This document shows, one piece after another, positions 21,964 to 31,157 of a stretch of 64,000 nucleotides of DNA. The notes below the pieces were generated by a model. The model did no database searches and was not told the origin of the DNA. It saw only the letters and a list, made by a program, of their open reading frames with translations. How positions within the stretch are numbered: position 1 is the stretch's first letter; the number at the start of each line of letters is the position of its first letter. Both the position numbers and the translations under genes were made by a program. This stretch comes from Enterobacter bugandensis. GTDB taxonomy: Bacteria > Pseudomonadota > Gammaproteobacteria > Enterobacterales > Enterobacteriaceae. The DNA is taken from assembly GCF_900324475.1 (NCBI RefSeq), contig NZ_LT992502.1, positions 2,232,001 through 2,296,000 on the forward strand. The letters run 5' to 3'.

Positions 21964-22887
21964 TCAGACAGGCATAGATTTACGGATAGCGCTCAATAGC
22001 GTTTGTGCGCCCGTGGAAAGGGGAGTATCCACCCGGGTCAAAATACCGATGGGTTCACCCGCACCCGGGGAGGCGATCGGCAGGGTGGTCAGCGTGCACT
22101 GACGCAAATCATCTTTTACCGCACCGGATGGGACGAACCAGACGTAGTCATAATCCAGGGTAAGCTGGCGCGAAAGAGAAGCCGAAAGCGTTTCGATGCA
22201 CCCTGAGGGTAGCGTACACCCCTGCATCTGCAGCAAGGTTTCGGCGGCCTGGCGCGGTACGGTCCCTTTCGGGCAAACCACCACCGGCCACTCCATCACC
22301 CGGCTTAACGTCACCGTGTCCTGCAGCAGAGGATGATCGGGTCGAACCACCAGCTTCAGGGATTCCAGGAACAGCAGTTCATAATTGAGACCGCCCATCA
22401 GCTCGGGGTCGGACATTCGACCGATACCAAGATCAAGCTCACCCGATTTCAACCCCGCGAGCAGCATGGTGTTATTCATGGTGGCAACCTGAATAGTGGT
22501 ATTTCGCTGCTGCTTGTGGAACTGACCAATAACGGGCGGTAGGATCCCCAGCGCCGCGGTTGGCAGGGCGCCGACGCGCACCACCTCGCTGGTCTGCTCT
22601 TCTTTTCGGTGCAGGGACTGGCCTGCGGTGTTGAGCGCATCCAGCACCTTCACGGCGTGCGTCAGGAACTGTTCGCCCACCAGAGTCAGCTGTGCCCCCA
22701 GCCGACCGCGGTCAAATAGACGGGCACCGGTCAGCTGTTCCAGCTCGTTAAGGGTTTTTGAGAGCGCGGGCTGGCTCAGGTTAAGAGTTTCAGCCGCGCG
22801 CCCCAGCGTTCCCTGTTGAGCGACGGCCACAAATGTATGCAAATGGCGCAAGCGTATGCGCTGACTGAACAGACCATTTTTTTCCAT
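21964..22887 (-). CDS. LysR family regulator, PcaQ-like
   Basis: The 307-residue protein has an HTH at about 12-70 (LRHLHTFVAVAQQGTLGRAA, NLSQPALSKTLNELEQ) and an effector-binding domain at about 95-295 (VRVGALPTAALGILPPVI). This signature matches the PcaQ/GbpR subgroup, often linked to aromatic-acid or sugar-acid uptake. No pca genes are adjacent. Neighbours are gcd (divergent control unlikely: both are on the minus strand) and yghA, so its target is unclear. Confidence 0.85.
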   Translation of the reverse strand: MEKNGLFSQRIRLRHLHTFVAVAQQGTLGRAAETLNLSQPALSKTLNELEQLTGARLFDRGRLGAQLTLVGEQFLTHAVKVLDALNTAGQSLHRKEEQTSEVVRVGALPTAALGILPPVIGQFHKQQRNTTIQVATMNNTMLLAGLKSGELDLGIGRMSDPELMGGLNYELLFLESLKLVVRPDHPLLQDTVTLSRVMEWPVVVCPKGTVPRQAAETLLQMQGCTLPSGCIETLSASLSRQLTLDYDYVWFVPSGAVKDDLRQCTLTTLPIASPGAGEPIGILTRVDTPLSTGAQTLLSAIRKSMPV

Positions 22888-23070
22888 AGGCGATGTTAAA
22901 AACAGAGCGATGCGGGTGACAAGTTAAGTTGTTTAATTTTGATAACTTGATAGCAAAATATTTTTAACATTTGATCTGTTTGAGTTACAACATGTTTTTT
23001 CAGGCGAGGTGGGTGATGAACGTCCTTGTTCATTTATTGCTCACTGCGGAGGGATAAACTACAAACCGGT

Positions 23071-23955
23071 TTAGATCACGCCGTCGCCGCCGTCAGAGCA
23101 CCATACCTGACCGGAGGTAAAGGAACACTCATCCGAGGCCAGCGTGACGTACAGCGGGGCAATCTCGACGGGCTGTCCCGGACGACCCAGCGGGGTATCA
23201 CCCCCGAACTCCTTCACTTTCTCCATCGGCTGGCCGCCGCTGGACTGGAGTACCGTCCAGTACGGGCCGGGGGCGACCGCGTTGACGCGAATGCCTTTCG
23301 GACCCAGCTGTTTGGCTAAGGATTTGGTAAACACCGCCAGACAGGCCTTCGTCTGGGCGTAATCCAGCAGTACGGGGCTGGGCTTCACCGCCTGAACGGA
23401 GGAAGTGTTAATGATCACGGACGACGCTTTCAGGTGGCGCAGGGCGGCCTTGGTGATCCAGAAGGGGGCGTAAACGTTGGTTTTAAACGTCGCGTCAAAA
23501 TCTTCAGTGGTCAGCTCTTCAAGGGATTCCCGGAACTGCTGGCGGCCTGCGTTGTTGACCAGAATATCCAGCCCGCCCAGCTTCGAAACGGCTTCTTCGA
23601 CCAGATTCTGGCAAAAGGTCTCGTCCCGGACGTCTCCGGGCAGCGCGATGGCCTTGCGGCCTTCCGCTTTGATCAGGTCGATGACCTCGGCGGCATCTTT
23701 CTCTTCTTCAGGCAGATAGTTGATGGCGACGTCTGCCCCTTCACGGGCGTAGGCGATAGCCACTGCGCGTCCAATCCCGGAGTCACCACCGGTGATCAGC
23801 GCTTTTTTGCCGGCAAGGCGGCCATGCCCTTTATAGCTTGTTTCACCGTGGTCGGGTACAGGCTGCATTTCAGACGCCAGTCCCGGCGGCGTTTGCGGCT
23901 GTTCCGGGAACGGGGGTTTCGGGTAAGCGTTCGTACGTTGTGTAGTATCACTCAT
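23071..23955 (-). CDS. yghA: SDR family oxidoreductase YghA-like
   Basis: NAD(P)-dependent short-chain dehydrogenase of 294 residues. It has the long N-terminal extension typical of YghA/YdaD general-stress dehydrogenases (PKPPFPEQPQTPPG), the Rossmann motif TGGDSGIGRA (about 57), NNAG, a catalytic Ser in INTSSVQ, and YxxxK as YAQTK. The exact substrate is unknown. It opens a group of stress genes and is transcribed in the same direction as the ygiW-like gene just upstream. Confidence 0.9.
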   Translation of the reverse strand: MSDTTQRTNAYPKPPFPEQPQTPPGLASEMQPVPDHGETSYKGHGRLAGKKALITGGDSGIGRAVAIAYAREGADVAINYLPEEEKDAAEVIDLIKAEGRKAIALPGDVRDETFCQNLVEEAVSKLGGLDILVNNAGRQQFRESLEELTTEDFDATFKTNVYAPFWITKAALRHLKASSVIINTSSVQAVKPSPVLLDYAQTKACLAVFTKSLAKQLGPKGIRVNAVAPGPYWTVLQSSGGQPMEKVKEFGGDTPLGRPGQPVEIAPLYVTLASDECSFTSGQVWCSDGGDGVI

Positions 23956-24019
23956 AGCTGACTCCTTAAGCCAAGGGGTGAGATTTGATGGATAGTTGCA
24001 GCGTTAACGCTTCGCTGAA

Positions 24020-24409
24020 TTATTTCTGCAAACGATCAACACGAACGACGGCAGGCGATGATTTTTTATCAAGCGAACCGTTGATACTGATCATCTGATC
24101 GGGTTTTACCGTTCTGCCGTCGAAGACTGCCTGGGGAATAATAACGTCGATTTTTCCGGTTTTATCCTGGAATACAAACTTATCGCCGCTACCGTCAATA
24201 AGATTACCGCGCAATGAAATTGTCGCGCCATCGTGCAATTGTTTTGCCTGATCGATGGTCATAATACGCGCGTCATCGGTTCCACGATATCCGCTGTCCA
24301 GCGCGTGGGGCGGTGGCGGTGCTTCACCTTTTTGTAACCCTCCGTTATTATCTGCCCATGCAACTGGAACCAGAAATATCAAAAAAGCGGAAATAAGTGA
24401 TAATTTCAT
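24020..24409 (-). CDS. YgiW/YdeI family periplasmic OB-fold (BOF) stress protein
   Basis: The 129-residue exported protein has a signal peptide ([19 protein letters not shown], cut near residue 19-20), a Pro-rich linker (GEAPPPPHA), and a BOF domain ([19 protein letters not shown] .. [16 protein letters not shown]). Family members give tolerance to peroxide, acid or cationic peptides, and some are linked to QseBC or stress regulons. A divergent operon of stress-type genes starts 140 bp away. The exact paralogue (ygiW or ydeI) is not distinguishable. Confidence 0.88.
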   Translation of the reverse strand: MKLSLISAFLIFLVPVAWADNNGGLQKGEAPPPPHALDSGYRGTDDARIMTIDQAKQLHDGATISLRGNLIDGSGDKFVFQDKTGKIDVIIPQAVFDGRTVKPDQMISINGSLDKKSSPAVVRVDRLQK

Positions 24410-24548
24410 CTGATATCCTTCATTTTTGAGTGTCTTGACATATTAAGTATTGTTGCTATTCCTTTATGTGGCAAATGTGATAAGTCTTAAAAAGATTTTC
24501 TTTGGAAATCAAAACTATCTTGAAATAAGCGAAACGGTGACAACGACT

Positions 24549-25052
24549 ATGAAGCATGAAAATGAAAAGTTACCCGGGATAGATGAGAGTTATCGCTTGT
24601 TGAGGTTTGAATATTCATTTCGCCAGGTGGGTTTTGTGGTCCTCCTGGCTATTATCATCGCAGCGGTTGCTGGTCTGTTTTCCAGCGGGGTAGTGAGCGA
24701 TACGGCCAAAACCAATTCCGCTAACTCATTGAGCATAAACTATGAACGCTTCGGCCGGCGGGAGACGGAGTCAAGAATGCAGGTCACCTTCCCGGTGAAG
24801 ACGGAGGGCAGCTATACCCTCAGCCTGACCACCGACAGCAGCGACGTGTACGAGCCCGGCAGCGTCTGGCCGCAGCCAGACAAAATGTATAGCCACGGCA
24901 AAACCCTCTATTTGGTCTATGACGAACTGCAAAAATCAGACAACTTCTCTGTTTTATACTTCACGACACCTTCCAGAGCCGGTAAATGGAACACCGTCAT
25001 CCGCGTCAACAACGAGCCGGAGATTAACCTCTGGCAATTTATTTACCCCTAG
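24549..25052 (+). CDS. Uncharacterised single-pass membrane protein encoded before a YetF-type gene
   Basis: Not recognised as a named family. It has 167 residues: a cytoplasmic N-terminus (1-25), one hydrophobic helix (about 28-50, VGFVVLLAIIIAAVAGLFSS), then a ~115-residue extracytoplasmic domain of alternating beta pattern (TFPVKTEGSYTLSLTTDSSD) ending in WQFIYP. It is 9 bp upstream of the DUF421 gene, so the two are almost surely co-expressed and may form a complex. I chose ATG 24549 (MKHENEK); the Shine-Dalgarno is weak, and an in-frame GTG lies 12 bases earlier. Confidence 0.75.
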   Translation: MKHENEKLPGIDESYRLLRFEYSFRQVGFVVLLAIIIAAVAGLFSSGVVSDTAKTNSANSLSINYERFGRRETESRMQVTFPVKTEGSYTLSLTTDSSDVYEPGSVWPQPDKMYSHGKTLYLVYDELQKSDNFSVLYFTTPSRAGKWNTVIRVNNEPEINLWQFIYP

Positions 25053-25061
25053 GAGGCTGAT

Positions 25062-25508
25062 ATGGATATGGTCTTTCGCGCGCTGGCGATTTATCTGTTT
25101 CTCGTGGTGGTATTTAAAGTGGCAGGGCGACGGGCGCTGCTGCAGATGACCAGCTTTGATCTCATCCTCCTCTTAATTATTAGTGAGGCGACGCAACAGG
25201 CGCTTTTGGGGCAGGATTTCTCGGTTACCGGTGCAATGATTACCATTACCACGCTGGTGGTTGTTGACATTATATTTGGCCTGATGAAGAAATATTTTTC
25301 CCCGGTGGAGAATATTCTTGATGGGACCCCTGTGATTCTGGTTGAGAATGGCGTTCCATTAGCGGATAAGCTAAAAAAAGTCGACGTATCTTGTGATGAT
25401 ATTCTGGTGTCAGCGCGTCAAAATAATGGCATTACAGAACTTGGCGAAATTAAATATGCCATACTTGAGCGCAATGGACATATTTCAATCATTCCTGTTG
25501 AAAAATAA
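25062..25508 (+). CDS. DUF421 / YetF-type membrane protein
   Basis: The 148-residue protein has three predicted N-terminal membrane helices (about 5-22, 33-48, 58-75) and a small C-terminal YetF domain. The conserved core is visible: GRRALLQMTSFDLILLLIIS, then GTPVILVENG and ISIIPVEK. Members often sit beside a small anchored partner, as here. Their role is not settled; they appear in stress and spore contexts. An AGGAGG-type site precedes the ATG. It is second in a four-gene operon. Confidence 0.88.
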   Translation: MDMVFRALAIYLFLVVVFKVAGRRALLQMTSFDLILLLIISEATQQALLGQDFSVTGAMITITTLVVVDIIFGLMKKYFSPVENILDGTPVILVENGVPLADKLKKVDVSCDDILVSARQNNGITELGEIKYAILERNGHISIIPVEK

Positions 25509-25519
25509 GAGGCGGCAAG

Positions 25520-26038
25520 ATGAGCAATCTTTTACACGACAGTCATTATACCGTGAGTGAACTCACCAAAAAGCTGGCGAGTAAATTAACCGATGCCGGG
25601 CTGCGCTTAACCACCGCGGAATCCTGCACGGGAGGAAAGCTCTCGGTGGCGCTGTGTGCAGAGGAAAACACGGCCGATTTTTATGACGTCGGGCTGGTTG
25701 TGTTCAGCGATGAAGCCAAATCGCGGATCCTCGGCGTGCGTCCGGAGACGCTGGCGCGCTATACCGCCGTCAGTGAACAGACGGTGACCGAGATGGCCGC
25801 CAGCATCCGCGACATTGCCCAGGCGGATATCAGCATCGCCATCAGCGGCTACGCGGGTCCGGAAGGGGGCGATGACGGCACGGCGGCGGGAACGGTCTGC
25901 TTTGCCTGGAATATCTGCGGTGAGACGAAAACCCGCACCGTCCTTTTCTCCGGCGACTGCCAGGATGTGGTGGAAAAAGCGGTGCAATTTTCGCTCGCTG
26001 AACTGGTGACAACATTGTCGGACGGCAATAACGGCTAA
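25520..26038 (+). CDS. CinA C-terminal-like nicotinamide-nucleotide amidohydrolase (PncC/YdeJ-like)
   Basis: The 172-residue stand-alone CinA C-terminal domain probably deamidates nicotinamide mononucleotide to nicotinic acid mononucleotide in NAD recycling. The family motif TTAESCTGGKLS (about 32-43), a VVFSDEAKSRIL segment and SGYAGPEGGDDGTAAGTV (substrate loop) are all present. Length matches E. coli YdeJ (172) better than PncC (165). YdeJ itself may be weak or inactive, so the activity is inferred. It is third in the operon, 11 bp after the DUF421 gene. Confidence 0.88.
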   Translation: MSNLLHDSHYTVSELTKKLASKLTDAGLRLTTAESCTGGKLSVALCAEENTADFYDVGLVVFSDEAKSRILGVRPETLARYTAVSEQTVTEMAASIRDIAQADISIAISGYAGPEGGDDGTAAGTVCFAWNICGETKTRTVLFSGDCQDVVEKAVQFSLAELVTTLSDGNNG

Positions 26039-26055
26039 ATTCACGCGGAGGTTCT

Positions 26056-27042
26056 ATGGCGGTCATAGTGATTACCGGCGGGACGGCGGGCGTGGGAAAA
26101 GCCACGGCGCTGAAATTTGCAAAGGCAGGTTACGATGTGGGGCTTATCGCCCGCGATGAAGCCAGCCTGCACTCCACCCAGGAAGAGCTGCGCCGCTTCG
26201 GCGTTAATGCCCACGCGGTGCAGGCGGACGTCGCCGACAGCCAGGCGGTGGTGGATGCGGCTAACGAGATCGAGTATCGCCTCGGGGCGATTGATGTCTG
26301 GGTCAACAATGCGATGGGGGCCGTACTGGCGCCGTTTCGTACCCTGACGCCGGATGAGTTTCGTCGCGTGACAGATGTTACCTATCTCGGTTTTGTTAAC
26401 GGCACCCGCGCCGCGCTGGAGCTGATGGTGCCCCGAGACAGGGGGGTGATTATTCAGGTGGGGTCCGCGCTGGCCTACCGTTCCATCCCTTTGCAGTCGG
26501 CCTACTGCGGGGCCAAAGCGGCGATCCGCGGGTTCACCGATGCGGTGCGCACGGAGCTGATGCACGAGAACAGCCGGGTTCAGCTTTCCATGGTGCAGAT
26601 GCCGGGGCTCAATACGCCGCAGTTCGAATGGGCAAGGAATAAGTTCGCCTGGGCGATGCGACCGGTGCCGCCGGTCTTTGAGCCTGAAGTGGCCGCCAGC
26701 GCCATCTTTAAGGTTGCGCAGAAACCGGTGCGCGAGCTGTGGGTGGGCAGCAGCACTATCCAGTCCATCGTCGGGCAATTCTTCTTTCCGGGCTACCTTG
26801 ACCGTCTGATGGTAAAAAAAGCCTGGGAAGGCCAGATGACCGACGATCTGAACGCAGCGGATCGGCGGGACTATCTCGACCAGCCGATTGACGACCTGCA
26901 CAAAATCCATGGTCGTTTTACCGACGAAGCGAAGAACCGCGCTACGTCCGTCACCTCCGGTATGCCGGGCAAGGTGGCGCTGGGGGCCCTCGCGGTGGCG
27001 GGGATTATGCTGACGCGTCTGATAACCCGCCGGAAACGCTAA
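26056..27042 (+). CDS. SDR oxidoreductase with C-terminal membrane anchor
   Basis: The 328-residue short-chain dehydrogenase has TGGTAGVGKA (residues 7-16), NNAMG in place of NNAG, catalytic Ser in VGSALAYRS, and YCGAK for YxxxK. A C-terminal extension ends in a hydrophobic helix and basic tail (LGALAVAGIMLTRLITRRKR), suggesting attachment to the inner membrane. Such long SDRs recur in stress clusters of Pseudomonas and enterics. It is the last gene of the forward operon, ends one base before the convergent GH13 gene, and shares no terminator space with it. Confidence 0.88.
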   Translation: MAVIVITGGTAGVGKATALKFAKAGYDVGLIARDEASLHSTQEELRRFGVNAHAVQADVADSQAVVDAANEIEYRLGAIDVWVNNAMGAVLAPFRTLTPDEFRRVTDVTYLGFVNGTRAALELMVPRDRGVIIQVGSALAYRSIPLQSAYCGAKAAIRGFTDAVRTELMHENSRVQLSMVQMPGLNTPQFEWARNKFAWAMRPVPPVFEPEVAASAIFKVAQKPVRELWVGSSTIQSIVGQFFFPGYLDRLMVKKAWEGQMTDDLNAADRRDYLDQPIDDLHKIHGRFTDEAKNRATSVTSGMPGKVALGALAVAGIMLTRLITRRKR

Positions 27043-28668
27043 TCAGCGCAGCGCGCTGCGGTGCGTCCAGAACCAGCGGTAGCCGTAGGCGCCAATACTG
27101 AGTTCGACGGTTTTGCCGCAAACCAGCGCGTCGTCGTAGCGTTTGTCCGCGAGGCAGGCGGTCCAGGTGGCGTTGCGGATCCCTCTGGCGGTGAACTGCA
27201 CCGGCTGGTCGCTGAAGTTAACGAAGGTCAGAATGCTGCGCTCGTCGGTCTCGTAATAGATCCCCAGCACCGCGTCATGATTGAGGGTGATGAGGCGAAA
27301 GGGCGCCACGGCAATTTCGGGGAACTCCGAGCGGGTATTGGCAATATCAATAATCCGGTGGAGGAGCGAGTTGCGGTGGAGCAGCGAATCGGCGACGTTG
27401 ATTTTCTGATAGCGGTAGGGGCCGTGGTCGATTATCGGCGCAATAAATTTTTCAGGATCGGCCGCCGAAAAACCACCGCCCTGTGAACCTGCCCACTGCA
27501 TTGGGGTGCGGACGGCGTAGCGCTCCTCCAGTTCAAGGTCGTCACCCATGCCGATCTCATCCCCGTAGCGCATCACCGGGACGCCCGGCAGGGAAAAGAG
27601 CACCGCGTGGCAGAACGCCAGCCGCTTTGGATCGCCATTCAGCATCGGAGCCAGACGTCGGCGGATCCCACGCTGGTAGACGTTCATCTCCTCGTCAGGG
27701 GCGAAGGTGTCGAGCACGAACTGTTTATCTTTCTGGCTAATCCCTTCCAGATCCAGCTCGTCATGGTTGCGCAGCCAGTTGGCAAAACAGCATGAATCTG
27801 GCGGGACGATCATTTTCTTCACCGCGTTGCGCAGCGGGCGGGCGCTTTTTCTGGCCAGGCTGACGTAGAAATACTTGTTGAGCCAGAAGTTGAGCACCAG
27901 ATGCAGGCGGTCGTTATTGCCGAAATAGTCTTTATAAACCTCAACGTCTACGTCCACTTCGCCGAGCAGGATCGCGTCCGGATTACGCTGCTCGATAAGA
28001 CGGCGCATGTGCTCCAGGATCCACAGGCCCTTTTTCTCGTCACCGCTGCCCGCCTGCTTCGTGAGGTGTGATGCGGCATCCAGTCGAAATCCCGATACCC
28101 CCAGTTTGAGCCAGAAGAGGATAATATTCTCAATCTCCTTAAGCACGGCGGGCGAGGTCAGGTTCAGGTCCGGCTCGTGGCGGTAGAACATGTGCCGGTA
28201 ATACTGTCCCGCCTCGTCGTCCCAGCTCCAGACGCTCTTTTCCACGCCGGGAAACATGGGGGGCGTATCGTCGTCGTCGTTATCCGACCAGATATAGTAA
28301 TCGCGATAGGGCGAGGCGGGGCTGCGTCGGGCCTGCTGGAACCAGGGATGGGCGTCCGAGGTGTGCTGGATCAGCAGCTCAATAATAACCTGCATGCCCA
28401 GCTCCCGGGCCTGTTCGATAAAGGCGATGATATCGGCCAGTTTTCCGAAGCGGGGATCCACCTGCAGATGGTCGCTGACGTCGTAGCCCTCATCGAGAAA
28501 GGGCGTGAGGTAAAACGGGGTGATCCAGATAACCGTCGCCCCCATGCGGCGAATATAGCGCAGCTTGGCCGCGATCCCGGCGATGTCCCCGCAGCCATCG
28601 CCGTTCATATCGTAAAAAAGCGCGGTATCAATCTGGTAGATAATGGCCCGTGTATGCCAGTCCGTCAT
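27043..28668 (-). CDS. GH13 alpha-glucosidase / trehalose-synthase-like enzyme
   Basis: The 541-residue cytoplasmic glycoside hydrolase (no signal peptide) is of the TreS-like GH13 subfamily. It has a (beta/alpha)8 domain with the nucleophile Asp in GFRLDAASH (about 198), the acid Glu in LLGEVDVDVE (about 240), and the third carboxylate in NHDELD (about 306). A beta-sandwich domain follows (about 440-541). TreS enzymes interconvert maltose and trehalose, but hydrolysis of trehalose or malto-oligosaccharides is also possible. It starts 8 bp after cioB, so it belongs to the cio/kat run. Osmoprotection is a likely role. Confidence 0.85.
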   Translation of the reverse strand: MTDWHTRAIIYQIDTALFYDMNGDGCGDIAGIAAKLRYIRRMGATVIWITPFYLTPFLDEGYDVSDHLQVDPRFGKLADIIAFIEQARELGMQVIIELLIQHTSDAHPWFQQARRSPASPYRDYYIWSDNDDDDTPPMFPGVEKSVWSWDDEAGQYYRHMFYRHEPDLNLTSPAVLKEIENIILFWLKLGVSGFRLDAASHLTKQAGSGDEKKGLWILEHMRRLIEQRNPDAILLGEVDVDVEVYKDYFGNNDRLHLVLNFWLNKYFYVSLARKSARPLRNAVKKMIVPPDSCCFANWLRNHDELDLEGISQKDKQFVLDTFAPDEEMNVYQRGIRRRLAPMLNGDPKRLAFCHAVLFSLPGVPVMRYGDEIGMGDDLELEERYAVRTPMQWAGSQGGGFSAADPEKFIAPIIDHGPYRYQKINVADSLLHRNSLLHRIIDIANTRSEFPEIAVAPFRLITLNHDAVLGIYYETDERSILTFVNFSDQPVQFTARGIRNATWTACLADKRYDDALVCGKTVELSIGAYGYRWFWTHRSALR

Positions 28669-28676
28669 AGCGTTCC

Positions 28677-29687
28677 TCAGTGATAGCCTTCAGTATCCGA
28701 AACTTTGCCCCGGAAGACGTAGTAGCTCCAGGCGGTGTACACCAGAATCACAGGAATTATCAGCAGGGTCCCGACCAGCATAAACAGCTGGCTGGCGGGG
28801 GGCGCCGCGGCTTCCCACAGGGTGATGCGCGGCGGAATAATGTTTGGCCACAGGCTGATACCCAGGCCGCTAAATCCGAGGAAGATCAGACCCAGCGTCA
28901 GCAGGAAGGGGCGCGAGTGGCTGGCCGGGTTGCGGGTCAGCCGCCAGATCAGCACGCTAAACAGGCCTACCAGCAGGGGAACCGGCAGGAACCAGAAGAA
29001 GTTGGGCAGGGTAAACCAACGGTCGGCCACGTACTGCCAGCCGAGCGGCGTCCAGACGCTGACAACCGCGATCACCACCATCAGGGCCAGCAGCACGTGG
29101 CGGGTTAGCTCGCGCATGCGGCGTTGCAGGGCGCCTTCACTTTTCATGATAAGCCAGGTGGTGCCCAGCAGCGTGTAGGCGACCACCAGGCCGATACCGC
29201 AGAAAAGGTTAAAGGGCGTCAGCCAGTCAAGCGGCGAGCCCGCAAAGCGTCTTCCCTCTACCTCAAAGCCGTTGATCACCGCCCCCACAACGATCCCCTG
29301 GCTGAAGGTGGCGAGCAGAGAGCCACCGGCGAAGGAGTAGTCCCAGAACTTGCGGTGCGAAGGCGTCGCTTTAAAACGAAACTCAAAGGCGACGCCGCGA
29401 AAGATGAGACCGATCAGCATCGCTGTAAGGGGGATAGTGAGCGCATCAATGATCACCGCGTAAGCCAGCGGGAACGCGCCGAACAGCCCCGCGCCGCCGA
29501 GCACCAGCCAGGTCTCGTTGCCGTCCCATACGGGCGCTACGCTGTTGACCATCACATCGCGCTCTTTCGCATCGCCCACGAAGTTAAACAGCAGGCCGAT
29601 GCCCAAATCAAAGCCATCCATAATGATGTACATCAGCGTGGCAAAGACGATGATGGCAAACCAGATAACAGAGATATCGACGCCCAT
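28677..29687 (-). CDS. cioB: Cytochrome bd-type (cyanide-insensitive) quinol oxidase subunit II
   Basis: The 336-residue polytopic subunit II has about eight helices. The N-terminal WFAIIVFATLMYIIMDGFDLGIG and VWDGNETWLVLGGAGLFGAF blocks are diagnostic of the CydB/CioB family. Length matches CioB rather than E. coli CydB (379). Its start overlaps the cioA stop by one base, so the two are translationally coupled. No cydX-like small gene follows; the GH13 gene begins 8 bp on. This is a second bd oxidase, additional to the usual cydAB expected elsewhere. Confidence 0.92.
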   Translation of the reverse strand: MGVDISVIWFAIIVFATLMYIIMDGFDLGIGLLFNFVGDAKERDVMVNSVAPVWDGNETWLVLGGAGLFGAFPLAYAVIIDALTIPLTAMLIGLIFRGVAFEFRFKATPSHRKFWDYSFAGGSLLATFSQGIVVGAVINGFEVEGRRFAGSPLDWLTPFNLFCGIGLVVAYTLLGTTWLIMKSEGALQRRMRELTRHVLLALMVVIAVVSVWTPLGWQYVADRWFTLPNFFWFLPVPLLVGLFSVLIWRLTRNPASHSRPFLLTLGLIFLGFSGLGISLWPNIIPPRITLWEAAAPPASQLFMLVGTLLIIPVILVYTAWSYYVFRGKVSDTEGYH

Positions 29688-31090
29688 CAGTTTCTCTCCT
29701 GTTCCGGAACAGACTCCGCGGCAGACAGCGGACGGGCGGGGGTGCCCGACGTGTTTGACGTCAGCGTATCGACGGGCTGCGGGCCTTTCTTAATCAGCCG
29801 GATGAGGTACACATAGCCCACGCCAAACACCGACGAGTAGACAACGAAGAACGCCAGCAGGCTGATGCTCATCTGCAGGGTGCTGTGCAGGGAGACCGCG
29901 TCAATCGTGCGCAGATAACCGTAAACCACCCACGGCTGGCGGCCCACTTCGGTGGTCACCCAGCCGGCGAGCAGCGCCACCAGACCCGCGGGCCCCATGC
30001 AGAGGGCAAACCACTGGAACGGACGCGAGTGGTAGAGCCGATGGCGATAGCGGAGCCAGAGGCTGACCAGACCGAGGGTAATCATCAGCAGGCCCATTCC
30101 GACCATGATGCGAAACGACCAGAAGACGATGGTCGAGTTTGGGCGATCCTCTTTCGGGAAGTCCTTCAGCGCTGGGACCTGCTTATCGAGGCTGTGCGTC
30201 AGGATAAGGCTGCCGAGCGCGGGGATCTCAAGACCGTATTTGGTGCGCTCCTCGTCCATATCGGGCAGGCCAAACAGCAGCAGCGGCGTGGCCTCGCCGG
30301 GCGGATTTTCCCAGTGCCCCTCAATGGCGGCAATTTTGGCTGGCTGATGCTCAAGCGTGTTCAGGCCGTGCATATCGCCCACGACGGCCTGAATGGGGGC
30401 AACCAGCAGCGCCATCCACATCGCCATGGAGAACATGGTGCGTATGGCAGGGGTATCGTTACCGCGCAGCAGGTGCCATGCGCCCGACGCGCCGACAAAC
30501 AGCGCGCTGCTCAGAAATGCGGCGATGGCCATATGAATCAGGCGGTAAGGGAAGGAGGGGTTAAAGATAATCGCCAGCCAGTCCTGCGGAATGACCTGCC
30601 CGTTCTCGATAGTAAAACCCTGCGGGGTGTGCATCCAGCTGTTTGAGGCAAGGATCCAGAAGGTCGACATCAGCGTGCCGAGCGCCACCATGCAGGTTGA
30701 AAAGAAGTGCAGCCCAGGGCCAACCTTGTTCCAGCCGAACATCATTACGCCAAGAAAGCCGGCTTCCAGGAAGAAGGCGGTTAACACCTCGTAGGTCAGC
30801 AGGGGACCGGTAATACTGCCTGCGAACTGGGAGAACCCGCTCCAGTTGGTGCCGAACTGATACGCCATGACCAGTCCGGAAACGACACCCATCCCGAAGT
30901 TAACGGCAAATATCTTGAGCCAGAAGTGGTACAGCGAGCGCCAGACGTCGTTTTTGGTGCGCAGCCACATGCCTTCAAGCACGACCAGATAGCTGGCAAG
31001 ACCGATGGTGATCGCCGGGAAAAGAATGTGAAACGAGACGGTAAAAGCGAACTGAATTCTGGCGAGATGAAATGCATCAAGTTCGAACAT
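29687..31090 (-). CDS. cioA: Cytochrome bd-type (cyanide-insensitive) quinol oxidase subunit I
   Basis: The 467-residue subunit I carries hemes b558, b595 and d and reduces O2 using quinol. Visible marks are the heme-ligand His in FHILFPAITIG (about 21), His in RLIHMAIAAFL (about 184), and the GWVTTEVGRQPW block (about 382-393). It is about 55 residues shorter than E. coli CydA, consistent with the short Q-loop of CioA/AppC-like enzymes; these resist cyanide and keep respiration going under NO, sulfide or H2O2 stress. Placement beside katN suits oxidative-stress respiration. Confidence 0.92.
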   Translation of the reverse strand: MFELDAFHLARIQFAFTVSFHILFPAITIGLASYLVVLEGMWLRTKNDVWRSLYHFWLKIFAVNFGMGVVSGLVMAYQFGTNWSGFSQFAGSITGPLLTYEVLTAFFLEAGFLGVMMFGWNKVGPGLHFFSTCMVALGTLMSTFWILASNSWMHTPQGFTIENGQVIPQDWLAIIFNPSFPYRLIHMAIAAFLSSALFVGASGAWHLLRGNDTPAIRTMFSMAMWMALLVAPIQAVVGDMHGLNTLEHQPAKIAAIEGHWENPPGEATPLLLFGLPDMDEERTKYGLEIPALGSLILTHSLDKQVPALKDFPKEDRPNSTIVFWSFRIMVGMGLLMITLGLVSLWLRYRHRLYHSRPFQWFALCMGPAGLVALLAGWVTTEVGRQPWVVYGYLRTIDAVSLHSTLQMSISLLAFFVVYSSVFGVGYVYLIRLIKKGPQPVDTLTSNTSGTPARPLSAAESVPEQERN

Positions 31091-31123
31091 GGTCCGTACC
31101 TCTGAAGCGATGGGGCACGAGAA

Positions 31124-31151
31124 TTGCCGGGCAGGTCAGGATGCCCGGCAA
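31124..31151 (-). terminator. Hairpin between katN and cioA
   Basis: Perfect 10-bp arms ttgccgggca (31124-31133) and tgcccggcaa (31142-31151) around an 8-base loop. On the minus strand only a short ttc follows, so it is a weak or partial terminator. The cioAB genes may be read through from katN or have their own promoter in the remaining ~40 bp. Confidence 0.5.
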
Positions 31152-31157
31152 AACCGA

